Source: Alphaproteobacteria bacterium
Lineage (GTDB): Bacteria > Pseudomonadota > Alphaproteobacteria > Rhodobacterales > Rhodobacteraceae
Assembly: GCA_030148665.1 (NCBI GenBank)
Contig: JASBSZ010000013.1
Coordinates: 124,001 to 188,000, forward strand
Reading direction: 5' to 3'
Length of the DNA: 64,000 nucleotides
Below are positions 1 through 9,097 of this stretch, one piece after another. Within the stretch, counting starts at the first letter, position 1, and every line of letters starts with the position of its first letter. Made by a program: the position numbers and the translations under genes. Below the pieces are notes generated by a model. The model did not search any database. It was not told the origin of the DNA and saw only the letters and a list, made by a program, of their open reading frames with translations.

Positions 1-393
1 GAGGTGGTCGAGAAATCCCTGCGTCGTGCCGCGCTGTGGGACGAGGTCAGGGACCGCCTGCACGAGCCCGGCACCGGGCTGTCGGGCGGGCAGCAGCAGC
101 GACTGTGCATCGCACGCGCCATCGCCACCTCGCCCGAGGTGCTGCTGATGGACGAGCCCTGCTCGGCGCTCGACCCGATCGCCACCGCCCAGATCGAGGA
201 ACTGATCGACGAGCTGCGTTCGCGCCTGGCGGTGGTGATCGTCACCCACTCCATGCAGCAGGCCGCGCGCGTCAGCCAGCGCACGGCCTTTTTCCACATG
301 GGAGAGCTGGTCGAGCAGGGCGCGACCGACCGGATATTCACCCGCCCGCGGGATCCGCGCACCGAAAGCTATATCACCGGCCGGATCGGCTGA
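1..393 (+). CDS. pstB: Phosphate ABC transporter ATP-binding protein, C-terminal part
   Basis: This is the 3' end of a gene whose start lies before the window; it is open from base 1. The product energises high-affinity phosphate import with PstSCA at the inner membrane. The visible part has the ABC signature LSGGQQQR (about residues 25-32 of the fragment), a Walker B region [12 protein letters not shown], the H-loop VTHSM, and the ending typical of PstB with a phosphate-transporter style [11 protein letters not shown] stretch. It is followed directly by phoU, which supports pstB over other ABC ATPases. Confidence 0.93.
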   Translation, partial: EVVEKSLRRAALWDEVRDRLHEPGTGLSGGQQQRLCIARAIATSPEVLLMDEPCSALDPIATAQIEELIDELRSRLAVVIVTHSMQQAARVSQRTAFFHMGELVEQGATDRIFTRPRDPRTESYITGRIG

Positions 394-407
394 CAGGAGG
401 GATGACG

Positions 408-1160
408 ATGATCGACTCGGCACATATCCACAGGGCGTTCGACGCCGATCTGGAAAGGATCCGCAACCTTATCCTGGAAATGGGCGGCCTGACCGAGGCC
501 CAGATCGGGGAATCGGCCGAAGTGCTGCTGAAACGCGACAACGAGCGCGCCGCCGCGGTGATTGCGCGCGACAAGCGGATCGATGCGCTGGAACTGGAAA
601 TCGACGCCGAGGTCGTGCGCGTCCTGGCCCTGCGCCAGCCCATTGCCCAGGATCTGCGCATGGTGATCACGGTGATGAAGATCGCCGGCAATCTGGAACG
701 CATCGGCGACTATGCCAAGAACAACGCCAAGCGCGCGGTTGCCATCGCCCACGCCCCTCCGGTGGGCAATGCGGCCGGAACGCTGAAACGCATGGCTCGC
801 GCGGTTCAGGACATGCTGCGCGACGCGCTCGACTCATACGTCAAGCGCGACCTCGAACTGGCCGCCGATGTCAGGCTGCGCGACGAGGAGGTGGACCAGA
901 TGTATAACGGCCTGTTCCGCGAGCTGCTGACCCACATGATTGAGGATCCCCGCCATATCTCGCCCTCGATGCATCTGCTGTTCGTTGCCAAGAATATCGA
1001 ACGCATGGGCGACCATGTCACCGGCGTAGTCGAACAGGTCATCTTTACCATCACCGGCAAACTGCCCGAGGATGACCGCCCCAAGGGCGACGACAGCCCC
1101 TATGCCGAGGTCGTGCTACAGGAAACAGACAGGGATCGGGATGATGGCAACCGGGAATGA
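408..1160 (+). CDS. phoU: Phosphate-signalling protein PhoU
   Basis: PhoU couples the Pst transporter to the PhoR/PhoB two-component system and lowers Pho signalling when phosphate is plentiful. The 250-residue product has the two PhoU helical repeats, including ALRQPIAQDLR and a second metal-binding style stretch FVAKNIERMGDHV near the C terminus. Two ATGs are in frame (402 and 408); CAGGAGG at 394-400 is only one base from the first but seven from the second, so I chose 408. It lies 14 bases behind pstB and its end overlaps phoB. Confidence 0.93.
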   Translation: MIDSAHIHRAFDADLERIRNLILEMGGLTEAQIGESAEVLLKRDNERAAAVIARDKRIDALELEIDAEVVRVLALRQPIAQDLRMVITVMKIAGNLERIGDYAKNNAKRAVAIAHAPPVGNAAGTLKRMARAVQDMLRDALDSYVKRDLELAADVRLRDEEVDQMYNGLFRELLTHMIEDPRHISPSMHLLFVAKNIERMGDHVTGVVEQVIFTITGKLPEDDRPKGDDSPYAEVVLQETDRDRDDGNRE

Positions 1161-1848
1161 ACCAACCGTTCTGGTGGTCGAGGACGAGGCCTCGCAGCGG
1201 CAGGTCCTGGCTTACAACCTGAAATCGCGCGGCTATCGCGCCCTGACCGCCGCCGACGGCGAAGAGGCGCTGCTTCTGATCGAAGAGGAAATGCCCGACC
1301 TCGTCATCCTCGACTGGATGCTGCCCGAAGTCTCGGGTATCGAAATCTGCCGTCGCATCAAGGCGCGCGAGGAAACCCGCGACATTCCCGTCATCATGCT
1401 GTCGGCGCGTTCCGAGGAAAGCGACCGCGTGCGCGGGCTGGAAACGGGCGCCGATGATTACGTGGTCAAGCCCTATTCCATATCCGAACTGATGGCGCGG
1501 GTAAAAACCAACCTGCGTCGCCTGCGCAAGGCCGTCGAAGGCCAGGTATTGCGCCATGGCGATATCAGCCTGGACGCCGAACAGCATCGCGTCTTTCGGG
1601 GGGACACCGCGATCCATCTCGGACCGACGGAATTTCGCCTGCTGCATGTCTTTCTTGAAAAGCCGGGCCGGGTCTGGAGCCGCGAACAATTGCTCGATCG
1701 GGTTTGGGGGCGTGATGTCTACGTCGATACCCGCACCGTCGACGTCCATGTCGGCCGCCTGCGCAAAGCCCTGCGCGGAACCGGAGAGGGGCAGGACTCC
1801 GTTGATCCCATCCGCACCGTGCGCGGTGCCGGATACGCACTGGGCTGA
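1144..1848 (+). CDS. phoB: Phosphate regulon response regulator PhoB
   Basis: PhoB is an OmpR/PhoB-type transcription factor activated by PhoR phosphorylation. The 234-residue product has a receiver domain (acidic pair ED near residue 13, phospho-acceptor Asp57 in ILDWMLP, conserved Lys in VVKPYS) and a winged-helix DNA-binding domain with the recognition-helix region DTRTVDVHVGRLRK. ATGs at 1141 and 1144 are adjacent; both start inside the end of phoU, so the two genes are translationally coupled. The order pstB-phoU-phoB is the usual alphaproteobacterial one. phoR is not present downstream, so it is probably upstream of the window. Confidence 0.93.
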   Translation: MATGNEPTVLVVEDEASQRQVLAYNLKSRGYRALTAADGEEALLLIEEEMPDLVILDWMLPEVSGIEICRRIKAREETRDIPVIMLSARSEESDRVRGLETGADDYVVKPYSISELMARVKTNLRRLRKAVEGQVLRHGDISLDAEQHRVFRGDTAIHLGPTEFRLLHVFLEKPGRVWSREQLLDRVWGRDVYVDTRTVDVHVGRLRKALRGTGEGQDSVDPIRTVRGAGYALG

Positions 1849-1871
1849 GCCCGGTTGCCGGCAGGGCGGCC

Positions 1872-1979
1872 CTTCTTCTTTGCAGAAATACGCTCGGGGG
1901 TGCGGGGGCAGACAGCCCCCGCTGGCGCTGCCGGAAAATCCAGGTGCCTCCGGCGGGAGTATTTTCTGCAAAGAAGAAG
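1872..1979. repeat. Dispersed palindromic element, family 1, full copy A
   Basis: The element has near-perfect outer inverted ends (CTTCTTCTTTGCAG at the left, CTGCAAAGAAGAAG at the right). Inside are two smaller dyads: GCGGGGGC-AGACA-GCCCCCGC and GCCGGA...TCCGGC. It lies between convergent phoB and tgt, where such a foldback could end transcription from both sides. A second full copy is at 34451-34557 and half copies are at 7520-7570 and 60130-60149. Confidence 0.85.
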
Positions 1980-1993
1980 CGATGTTACCCGTC

Positions 1994-3124
1994 TCAAAGA
2001 GGCTCGATATCTCCCCCGGCGCGCAGGGTGTGGAAATCGGCCACGAAATCATCCAGCCGGCCCGCGGCAATCGCCGCCCGCAGGCCAGCCATCAGTTCCT
2101 GATAATAATGCAGGTTGTGCCATGTCAGCAGCATGGACGAGATGATTTCCTGCGCGCGAAAAACATGATGCAGATAGGCGCGCGAATAGTTGCGGCAGGC
2201 CGGACAGGTGCATTCCTCGTCCAGCGGGCGTGGGTCGTCGCGGTGGCGGGCGTTCTTGATGTTCACCGCCCCGCGGCGCGTCAACGCCTGCCCCGTGCGG
2301 CCCGAGCGGCTGGGCAGCACGCAGTCGAACATGTCCACGCCGCGCTGCACGGCGCCCACGATATCGTCGGGCTTGCCCACCCCCATCAGATAGCGCGGAC
2401 GATCCGCGGGCAGCATGTCGGGCGCGTAATCCAGCACCTCGAACATGGCCTCCTGCCCCTCGCCGACCGCCAGCCCGCCGATGGCATAGCCGTCAAAGCC
2501 GATCCTGCGCAGCGCCTCCGCGCTCTCGGCTCGCAGGTCGCGAAATGTGCTACCCTGCTGGATGCCGAAAATCAGGTGGTCGTCACGCTCGCCAAAGGCC
2601 TCGCGCGAACGCTGCGCCCAGCGCATCGACAGGCGCATCGATGCGGCCGCCCGATCCTCGGTTGCCGGAAAGGGGGTGCATTCGTCGAAACACATGGTGA
2701 TGTCGCTGTCGAGCAAGCGCTGGATCTCGATCGAGCGTTCGGGGGTCAGGTGGTGGATCGAGCCATCGACATGGCTCTTGAAGCTGACGCCCTCTTCGGA
2801 AAGCTTGCGCAGATCATTCAGGCTCATCACCTGAAAGCCGCCGGAATCGGTCAGGATCGGGCGCTGCCAGTTCATGAAATCATGCAGCCCCCCAAGGCGC
2901 GCAATCCGTTCGGCGCCGGGGCGCAGCATCAGGTGATAGGTGTTGCCCAGCAGGATATCGGCCCCTGTCTCGCGCACCGATTCGGGCAGCATGGCCTTGA
3001 CCGTCGCCGCCGTGCCCACCGGCATGAAGGCAGGCGTGCGGATATCGCCGCGCCGGGTATTGAGTGCGCCGGTGCGGGCCTTGCCGTCGCTTGCATGGAT
3101 CTCGAATGAAAAGGATTTCGGCAT
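1994..3124 (-). CDS. tgt: Queuine tRNA-guanine transglycosylase
   Basis: Tgt exchanges guanine 34 for preQ1 in tRNAs with GUN anticodons, in the queuosine pathway. The 376-residue protein has the typical bacterial length, the nucleophile region [10 protein letters not shown], a second conserved block [14 protein letters not shown], and the zinc site CTCPAC with a following His pair (YLHHVF). I chose the ATG at 3124 ([11 protein letters not shown]) because homologues begin there and AGAGGT lies upstream; the frame is open further upstream but without family similarity. It is convergent with phoB. No other queuosine gene is adjacent. Confidence 0.95.
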   Translation of the reverse strand: MPKSFSFEIHASDGKARTGALNTRRGDIRTPAFMPVGTAATVKAMLPESVRETGADILLGNTYHLMLRPGAERIARLGGLHDFMNWQRPILTDSGGFQVMSLNDLRKLSEEGVSFKSHVDGSIHHLTPERSIEIQRLLDSDITMCFDECTPFPATEDRAAASMRLSMRWAQRSREAFGERDDHLIFGIQQGSTFRDLRAESAEALRRIGFDGYAIGGLAVGEGQEAMFEVLDYAPDMLPADRPRYLMGVGKPDDIVGAVQRGVDMFDCVLPSRSGRTGQALTRRGAVNIKNARHRDDPRPLDEECTCPACRNYSRAYLHHVFRAQEIISSMLLTWHNLHYYQELMAGLRAAIAAGRLDDFVADFHTLRAGGDIEPL

Positions 3125-3230
3125 TGTTCGGGGCGACCTCTGCTGACTGTCCGGCGCAGATATCACGAGGCATGCGCCAATGCCAAGCGCATGCCCCGAT
3201 TTCATGCAATCGCGGTCTTGCCGGGTCGGC

Positions 3231-6200
3231 TCAGATCAGGACCATGTCGTTTTGCAACAAGGTCGCGTCGCCAAGGCCGGCGATCGTCAGAACGTCGCCG
3301 CCGCCGAAATCGAGCACCACATCGCCGCCGGTGGTCACGCTGGCATAGGTCGAGATCACCTGCGCCTTGTTCAGGCCGCCACCCCAAAGCGCCTGGTCCA
3401 GTTTCACCGTGTCGATATCGTCGGCGAAATCGCGGATCACGTCATGCTGCCCGCCCTTGCCGAACAGGAATACATCTGAACCGTTATTGCCGAACAGGCG
3501 GTCGTCCCCGCCTCCGCCATTGATCACGTCGTTTCCGCCGCCGCCGCGCAGCACGTCATTGCCGCGACCGCCATCCATCAGATCGCGACCGCCGCCACCG
3601 TTCATGATATCGCGGGCACCGCCGCCCTTGAGCACGTCGCGACCGCCGCCACCGACAAGCCAGTCACGGCCGCTGCCGGCAAGCAGGACATCCTTGCCCG
3701 CGCCGCCGACCAGACGGTCTGCTCCGCCACCCGCGATGATCCGGTCCGCTCCACCGCCGCCGAAAATGATGTCGTTGCCCGTCGAGCCTATGACCCGGTC
3801 ATTGCCCCCACCCATGATCACCTCTTCAAAGCCGGTAAAGGATTCGCCGGTCAGATGGGTGCCGCCGGTCGCCATCGAATAGACGTAATTTCCGCTGTAG
3901 GCCGCAAGATTCAGTATGTCGAAACCGGCGCCCCCATCCATGCTCTCGATCGCGGTAGCCGAGGCCACCATGGTATCGTCGCCCCCGTTGCCGAAATAGC
4001 TGTTGCCGTCGACCCCGTCGGCGGCCACGATCCTGTTTCCACCCGAGCCATCCTTGAAGATCTCGATCCCCGCCAGGGTCGGCGTGCCCGTGGCATAGGT
4101 CGTGGTGATGGTTCCGGCGGCAAAATCGAACACGTCGCCCGAGCGGGTAACCGTGGACACATCCAGCGTATCGGTGCCGAGACCACCATCCACGTTGTCA
4201 AAGAACTCGCCGGCATTGACGATGATCGTATCGTCCCCGGCACCTCCGTTCACGGTGTCGGTACCGAAACCACCGGCCAGGACATCATTGCCGTCGCCGC
4301 CGTTCAGGGTATCGCTTCCGGCGTCACCGCTGAGATTGTCGTTGCCACCGCCGCCATTCAGGGTATCGTTGCCAAATCCGCCCGAAAAGATGTTGTTGGC
4401 GATGCCGGTGCCGGTGATCACGTTATCGACCCCGTTGCCGATCACCGTATGCGTTCCCGCGACAGTCACGTTTTCAAAGCCGGCAAGCGTCGCGATCACA
4501 TCGGTGCCGACCCTGAATTCGCCTCCGAACAGGTCGACGACATGCTGGGGCAGGCTGGCATTGGTCACCCGGAAGGTGTCGGTTCCGGCGCCGCCGTCAT
4601 AGGCGTCGGTCACCGTCGGGTCGCTGGTTGCCGCGTCATAATTCACGAAATCGTTTCCGTCGCCGGCATTGATGACATTGACCCCGGCGTCACCTGTCAG
4701 GCTGTCATTGCCGGACGAGCCGGTGATATTTTCGATATTGGCGACGGTCGCGTTGACCGGCGTAATCGGCAGAGGTATCACGGCGCCGCTGCCGCCGGTT
4801 CCTGCCGCGACCCCAAAAGGCGACCACCTGAACACGCCCGTGCCCAGATTGACGGTATAGCCCGCCGTCAGCGTGGACATGTCCAGCGTGTCGATGCCCG
4901 TGCCGCCATCGTAAATCTCGCCTTCGGAAATGCCGCTGCTGCCGGTGCTTGCACGCAGCGTGTCGTTGCCGGCATCGCCGTACAGCTGGTCCACGCCGGC
5001 GCCGCCGGTGATCAGGTCGTTGCCGTCACCACCATGCAGGACATTGTCCGCGCCATCGCCGGTAATGGTATCGTTCCCACCGGCGCCGATCACCTTTTCC
5101 ACGTTCTTCACCTGGGCATCGACGCTTGGCACGATCAGGATCGAGCTTGTCCAGCGCAGCAGGTTGGAGGAAAGATCGATGGTATAGCCGGTCCCGGTCA
5201 TGACCGACATGTCCAGCGTATCGGTTCCGGCGCCTCCGTCATAGATCTCGCCCGACGCTATCCCGGTGCTGCCGGGGCTCAGCAGGTCATTGCCGTCGCC
5301 GCCGAACAGCTTGTCGCCGCCACCGTCGCCGGTCAGTTTGTCGTCGCCCGCACCGCCCGACACGATGTCGTCGCCGGCGCCACCGCTGATCGTGTCGTTG
5401 CCGGAATTCCCCCACAGATAATTGGCGCCGGCATCGCCGGTAATCCGGTCGCTCCCCTTGGCCCCCCAGACGTTTTCGACCGTGGACACGCTTGCCGTCA
5501 GGGTTCCGGTAAGGCGGTCGAAATAGGTGACCGAGCCCGCGGCAAGGTCGATCGTGTAGCCAACGAACATCGCCGTCATGTCCAGCGTATCGGTGCCTGT
5601 GCCGCCGACAAAGCTGTCGCCGGTGGAAATGCCCGTGGTGCCAGGGCGCAATATGTCGGCTCCAGCCCCGCCGTAAAGGGTGTCTGCCCCGCCGTCCCCG
5701 ACAAGAATGTCATTGGAATCGCCACCATACAGCGTGTCGTTGCCGGCCCCGCCATACAGCGTATCGAACCCTGCACCGCCGTACATCGTGTCGTTGCCCG
5801 CGTTCCCGCGCAGCACGTTGCCCACGCTGTTTCCCATGATGACATCGTCCCCCGAGCCGCCGGTGGCATTCTCGATCACGACGCCGCGTGCGATGATGAC
5901 GTTGTTGATGGCGCCATAGACGCTCGACATGGATTCGGCGCTCAGCTTGATCGTCTGGCTGCCCGAATATCCCGAATAGTTCAGCGTATCCGTGCCGCCG
6001 CTGTCATAGATGGTTACCGTGACGGCATTGGTGAATCCCGTCCCGTATGACGCGCGCCCGGTGTTGTTTCCATCGCCATAGATAGTGTCGCCCGTGCGTG
6101 CCGTGCCCGAGGTGCCATAGAGGTTCTGGATCGCGATGATGTCCACCAGCTGTGGCGTCAGGATATAGGCGTAGCTGCCGGTCACGTTGGTGTTTTCGAC

Positions 6201-6698
6201 CTGATCGAAATAGGACATGACCGAGGTCTGCCACGAATCGTTCAGATAGACGGCATCGGTCGGATATGTGGCCGAGCTGTTATATGGCCCGCCATGTCCC
6301 AGCCCCAGCGCATGCCCGGTTTCGTGAATGAAGGTAGAAAACCGATAGCTGTCCAGCGAAGAGCCCGTTCCACCGCCCCAGGACGTAGTGATCTTGACGG
6401 TCGAGGATGTCAGGACCGAACCGGTCGTCGTCATCGAGGTTACCGCGCCGGTCCCGCTGTTGTTATAGGTGATGTCGGCGCTGCCCGTCGTCTCGGTAAA
6501 GGTGAGGCCCGACACATCCGCCCACAGCGCCAGCGCCTTGCGCGCGAAATCCTTGTCGCTGGTCCCGAGGGCCGTCAGATTCACGGTGATGTTGGTGTGG
6601 TTGAAACTGCGCTGCGTACTGCCCTGATATTTTGACCACGCCCAGTATCCGTTGGTCAGATAGGTTGCCATCTGGTCATATGTGCCGGTGGTCGCCAT
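3231..6698 (-). CDS. Serralysin-type M10 metalloprotease with long RTX repeat region
   Basis: This is a 1155-residue secreted zinc protease. The catalytic domain is N-terminal: the HExxHxxGxxH motif is at residues 125-135 ([11 protein letters not shown]) and the Met-turn SVMSYFD follows at about 159-165. A serralysin beta-roll signature ([12 protein letters not shown]) is at about 184-194. From residue 280 onward there are many calcium-binding RTX nonapeptides (GGxGxDxLx), in blocks separated by a recurring [12 protein letters not shown] module, and a dense final block at about 980-1090. There is no Sec signal; the hydrophobic C terminus ending DMVLI fits a type I secretion signal. Classical serralysins are about 480 residues, so this one is over twice as long. 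No type I exporter lies next to it. Confidence 0.9.
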   Translation of the reverse strand: MATTGTYDQMATYLTNGYWAWSKYQGSTQRSFNHTNITVNLTALGTSDKDFARKALALWADVSGLTFTETTGSADITYNNSGTGAVTSMTTTGSVLTSSTVKITTSWGGGTGSSLDSYRFSTFIHETGHALGLGHGGPYNSSATYPTDAVYLNDSWQTSVMSYFDQVENTNVTGSYAYILTPQLVDIIAIQNLYGTSGTARTGDTIYGDGNNTGRASYGTGFTNAVTVTIYDSGGTDTLNYSGYSGSQTIKLSAESMSSVYGAINNVIIARGVVIENATGGSGDDVIMGNSVGNVLRGNAGNDTMYGGAGFDTLYGGAGNDTLYGGDSNDILVGDGGADTLYGGAGADILRPGTTGISTGDSFVGGTGTDTLDMTAMFVGYTIDLAAGSVTYFDRLTGTLTASVSTVENVWGAKGSDRITGDAGANYLWGNSGNDTISGGAGDDIVSGGAGDDKLTGDGGGDKLFGGDGNDLLSPGSTGIASGEIYDGGAGTDTLDMSVMTGTGYTIDLSSNLLRWTSSILIVPSVDAQVKNVEKVIGAGGNDTITGDGADNVLHGGDGNDLITGGAGVDQLYGDAGNDTLRASTGSSGISEGEIYDGGTGIDTLDMSTLTAGYTVNLGTGVFRWSPFGVAAGTGGSGAVIPLPITPVNATVANIENITGSSGNDSLTGDAGVNVINAGDGNDFVNYDAATSDPTVTDAYDGGAGTDTFRVTNASLPQHVVDLFGGEFRVGTDVIATLAGFENVTVAGTHTVIGNGVDNVITGTGIANNIFSGGFGNDTLNGGGGNDNLSGDAGSDTLNGGDGNDVLAGGFGTDTVNGGAGDDTIIVNAGEFFDNVDGGLGTDTLDVSTVTRSGDVFDFAAGTITTTYATGTPTLAGIEIFKDGSGGNRIVAADGVDGNSYFGNGGDDTMVASATAIESMDGGAGFDILNLAAYSGNYVYSMATGGTHLTGESFTGFEEVIMGGGNDRVIGSTGNDIIFGGGGADRIIAGGGADRLVGGAGKDVLLAGSGRDWLVGGGGRDVLKGGGARDIMNGGGGRDLMDGGRGNDVLRGGGGNDVINGGGGDDRLFGNNGSDVFLFGKGGQHDVIRDFADDIDTVKLDQALWGGGLNKAQVISTYASVTTGGDVVLDFGGGDVLTIAGLGDATLLQNDMVLI

Positions 6699-6722
6699 GT
6701 TCGCTCACTCCATTGTCGTGGA

Positions 6723-6782
6723 GCGTGTACCGTCACGAATCCGGGGTCGGAATTACGATACGCCCTGAATCCGCGTACACGC
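6723..6782. promoter_or_regulatory. Inverted repeat upstream of the RTX protease
   Basis: GCGTGTAC at 6723-6730 and its exact complement GTACACGC at 6775-6782 flank 44 bases, starting 25 bases before the protease start codon (which reads leftward from 6698). The arms could be operator half-sites or the foot of a long leader hairpin. The regulator is unknown; this is inference from symmetry and position alone. Confidence 0.35.
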
Positions 6783-6880
6783 CCCCTTTTCAAACATCAT
6801 ACGTTCAATCCCGTATCTCTATCCTTCCAGTATGACCCGGCCTGCCGTCGTTTCAAGAAAAATCGGTACCATTCCACCTC

Positions 6881-6924
6881 TATTGCCTGAAAGAGGCGCA
6901 AATATTGCCTGAAAGAGGCGCAAA
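6881..6924. repeat. Perfect 22-bp tandem duplication
   Basis: TATTGCCTGAAAGAGGCGCA plus AA occurs twice head to tail (6881-6902 and 6903-6924) in the 382-base divergent spacer between the RTX protease and sufT. Each unit contains the small dyad GCCTGAAAGAGGC. Apart from this, the 6723-6782 dyad and a presumed sufT promoter, I see no gene in 6699-7080. Confidence 0.9.
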
Positions 6925-7080
6925 ATGTCCGGGCATGGCCGCCCGTAAAAGGGACCGGGCGCCGGGCAAAGACCGGTTGGGTTGCGTGGGGTCTTTTCGC
7001 CGCGGGCCCTTTCAAGGGGTCTGGACGGATCGGATTCTATTCCCTATATGTTTGGTCAGGAATTGCTATCAGGTGCGATC

Positions 7081-7470
7081 ATGGATGTTTCAACCGAACA
7101 GATGAACGAGAATTCAGAGGTCGAGCGCATGGAGGGAACCCCCCTCATCCAGCCGTCATCGACCGATCATCCGCTTTTCGATGCGGTGGTCGAGGCATGC
7201 CGGACCGTTTACGACCCCGAGATCCCCGTGAATATCTACGATCTCGGCCTGATTTACACGATCGACATCTCGGATGAAGGCGTGGTCAACATCAAGATGA
7301 CCCTCACCGCGCCGGGCTGCCCGGTCGCCGGGGACATGCCCGGTTGGGTCTCTGATGCCGTTCTGGCCGTTCCCGGGGTTTCGGGCATCGATGTCCAGCT
7401 GGTGTGGGAGCCCCAATGGGGCATGGAGATGATGTCGGACGAAGCCCGCCTTGAATTGGGCTTCATGTAA
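7081..7470 (+). CDS. sufT: SUF-type Fe-S assembly protein SufT (DUF59/MIP18 family)
   Basis: SufT-type DUF59 proteins help mature Fe-S proteins, probably by delivering clusters. The 129-residue product carries the family block TVYDPEIPVNIYDLGLIY and the cysteine-containing loop LTAPGCPVAGDMP, ending with the conserved VWEPQW region. The first ATG with a plausible ribosome site (CAGG upstream) is 7081; ATGs at 7102 and 7129 are alternatives that would remove a variable N terminus. In related genomes, as I recall, this gene usually sits at the end of the suf operon; here it is about 32 kb from sufS. Confidence 0.85.
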   Translation: MDVSTEQMNENSEVERMEGTPLIQPSSTDHPLFDAVVEACRTVYDPEIPVNIYDLGLIYTIDISDEGVVNIKMTLTAPGCPVAGDMPGWVSDAVLAVPGVSGIDVQLVWEPQWGMEMMSDEARLELGFM

Positions 7471-7519
7471 GGCCTTTTGCCCCTGCGTCGTTCACGTTTC
7501 GATGGTTTGAGATCGGGTC

Positions 7520-7570
7520 GCGGGGGCTGTCTGCCCCCGCACCCCCGCGCGTATTTTCCCAAAGAAGAAG
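7520..7570. repeat. Dispersed palindromic element, family 1, half copy
   Basis: This 51-base stretch is the reverse complement of the left half of the full element at 1872-1979: GCGGGGGC-TGTCT-GCCCCCGC, a C-run, GCGTATTTTC and the end AAAGAAGAAG. It fills the gap between convergent sufT and the tryptophanase gene and can form one strong stem of eight G/C pairs, so it may terminate both. Confidence 0.8.
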
Positions 7571-7575
7571 GGCTG

Positions 7576-8943
7576 TCATTCTAGAGGGCGGAAGTGGCAG
7601 GTGAAATGGCGCATCATTTCGGGTTCGTGCGTGATCTCGTATCCCCGCAGGTCATTCTTGATCCTGGCAAGTTCGGCAAAGACCTCGATGACGTAATCCA
7701 CATGTGATTGCGTGTACGTCCGGCGCGGCATGGCAAGGCGCACGAGGTCCATCATGGCGGGCTGTTCGGTGCCGTCGGGCTGGCGGCCGAACATGACGGT
7801 GCCGATTTCGCAGCTGCGGATGCCGCCCATTTCATACAGCGCACAGGCCAGTGCCTGGCCCGGATATTGCAGCGGCGCGATATGGGGCAGCCAGGCGCGG
7901 GCGTCGATGAATACCGCGTGGCCGCCCGCCGGCCTGACGGTCGGGATCCCAAGGGCATCGAGGCGTTCGATCAGATATTCGTTGCTGCGGATGCGATAGC
8001 GCAGATAGTCTTCGTCGATGATCTCGTGCAGCCCCTGGGCGATGGCCTCGAGGTCGCGGCCGGCCAGCCCGCCATAGGTGGGAAAGCCTTCGGTCTGGAT
8101 CAGCCGGGCGCGGGCGCGTTCGGCCAGCGCGTCGTCATTCAGCGCCAGCCAGCCGCCGATATTGGCAAATGCGTCCTTTTTCGCGCTCATGGTCATGCCG
8201 TCGGCAACGGAAAAACAGTCGCGCACGATGGCGCCGATGCTGCGGCCCTGCTGGCCGGGCTCTCGTTGCTTGATGAACCAGGCGTTTTCGGCAAAACGGC
8301 AGCCGTCGATGAAAAAGGGCTTGCCGAATTCATGGGCGATTTCGGCCACGGCGCGGATATTTTCCAGGCTGACGGGCTGGCCGCCGCCGGCATTGTTGGT
8401 GATCGTCAGCATGACGCAGGGAACATTGTCGCCATGTTCGGCCATGAATTCACGCAGGCGCGCGATATCCATGTTGCCCTTGAAGGGGTGGTCGGCGGCA
8501 GGATCGCGCCCCTCGGCGATCAGCAGGTCATGGGCGCGTGCGCCGGTGGCCTCGATATTGCCGCGGGTGGTGTCGAAATGGGTGTTTGACGGGATATGCC
8601 GCCCCTTGCCGCCCAGCAGCGAGAACAGGATCGCCTCGGCCGCGCGGCCCTGATGGGTGGGGATGATATGGCGGAAGGGCATGAGGTGATGCACCGCCTC
8701 GTGAAAGCGGTAATAGCTGGGCGAGCCGGCATAGCTTTCGTCGCCCTGCATCATGGCCGCCCATTGGGCCGCGCTCATGGCGCCGGTGCCGCTGTCGGTC
8801 AGAAGGTCGATCATTACGTCGCGCGAATGCAGCAGGAACAGGTTGTAATGCGCGCCGCGCAGTTTCTCGCGCCGCTCGGCGGCGGTGGTCATGCGGATGG
8901 GTTCGACCGCCTTGATGCGGAATGGTTCGATGATGGTCTTCAT
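7576..8943 (-). CDS. tnaA: Tryptophanase (beta-eliminating lyase family)
   Basis: The enzyme is PLP-dependent and would cleave tryptophan to indole, pyruvate and ammonia. It is 455 residues and collinear with E. coli TnaA and Citrobacter tyrosine phenol-lyase: EPFRIK start, IDLLTDSGTGAMS, GDESYAGS, IPTHQGR, and the PLP lysine in MSAKKDAF. Three positions that differ between the two enzymes look tryptophanase-like here: Asp in HFDTT (Thr in the phenol-lyase), Ile in CEIG (Arg there), and His in MRHFT (Phe there). The start is the ATG at 8943; the frame runs on upstream without similarity. No tnaB permease or TnaC leader peptide is evident nearby. Confidence 0.88.
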   Translation of the reverse strand: MKTIIEPFRIKAVEPIRMTTAAERREKLRGAHYNLFLLHSRDVMIDLLTDSGTGAMSAAQWAAMMQGDESYAGSPSYYRFHEAVHHLMPFRHIIPTHQGRAAEAILFSLLGGKGRHIPSNTHFDTTRGNIEATGARAHDLLIAEGRDPAADHPFKGNMDIARLREFMAEHGDNVPCVMLTITNNAGGGQPVSLENIRAVAEIAHEFGKPFFIDGCRFAENAWFIKQREPGQQGRSIGAIVRDCFSVADGMTMSAKKDAFANIGGWLALNDDALAERARARLIQTEGFPTYGGLAGRDLEAIAQGLHEIIDEDYLRYRIRSNEYLIERLDALGIPTVRPAGGHAVFIDARAWLPHIAPLQYPGQALACALYEMGGIRSCEIGTVMFGRQPDGTEQPAMMDLVRLAMPRRTYTQSHVDYVIEVFAELARIKNDLRGYEITHEPEMMRHFTCHFRPLE

Positions 8944-9097
8944 CGGGGCTCTCCTTGTCAGAGGGGCCCCGGGAAAGCTGCGACAGCCGGAGACGCAAGC
9001 AGGGGCCCAGCGCCGCGGTTGCCGCAGGATTTCCTGCATGCCGCGCTCAGCGCCCTTGTGGCTGCGGGGGTATTTCTTGGCCCTTGCGCGGCGGTTG

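Noticed and set aside
3480-5900. CRISPR-like regular repeats
   Set aside because: The repeats are coding RTX nonapeptides in frame, diverged at DNA level, and without spacers or cas genes.
3855-6050. A 731-codon open frame on the plus strand opposite the RTX protease
   Set aside because: It mirrors the GC-rich, repetitive protease gene, has no known domain, and the minus-strand frame has clear catalytic and RTX motifs.
7576-8943. Tyrosine phenol-lyase
   Set aside because: The overall family is shared, but the three distinguishing positions match tryptophanase (Asp, Ile, His) instead of the phenol-lyase residues (Thr, Arg, Phe).
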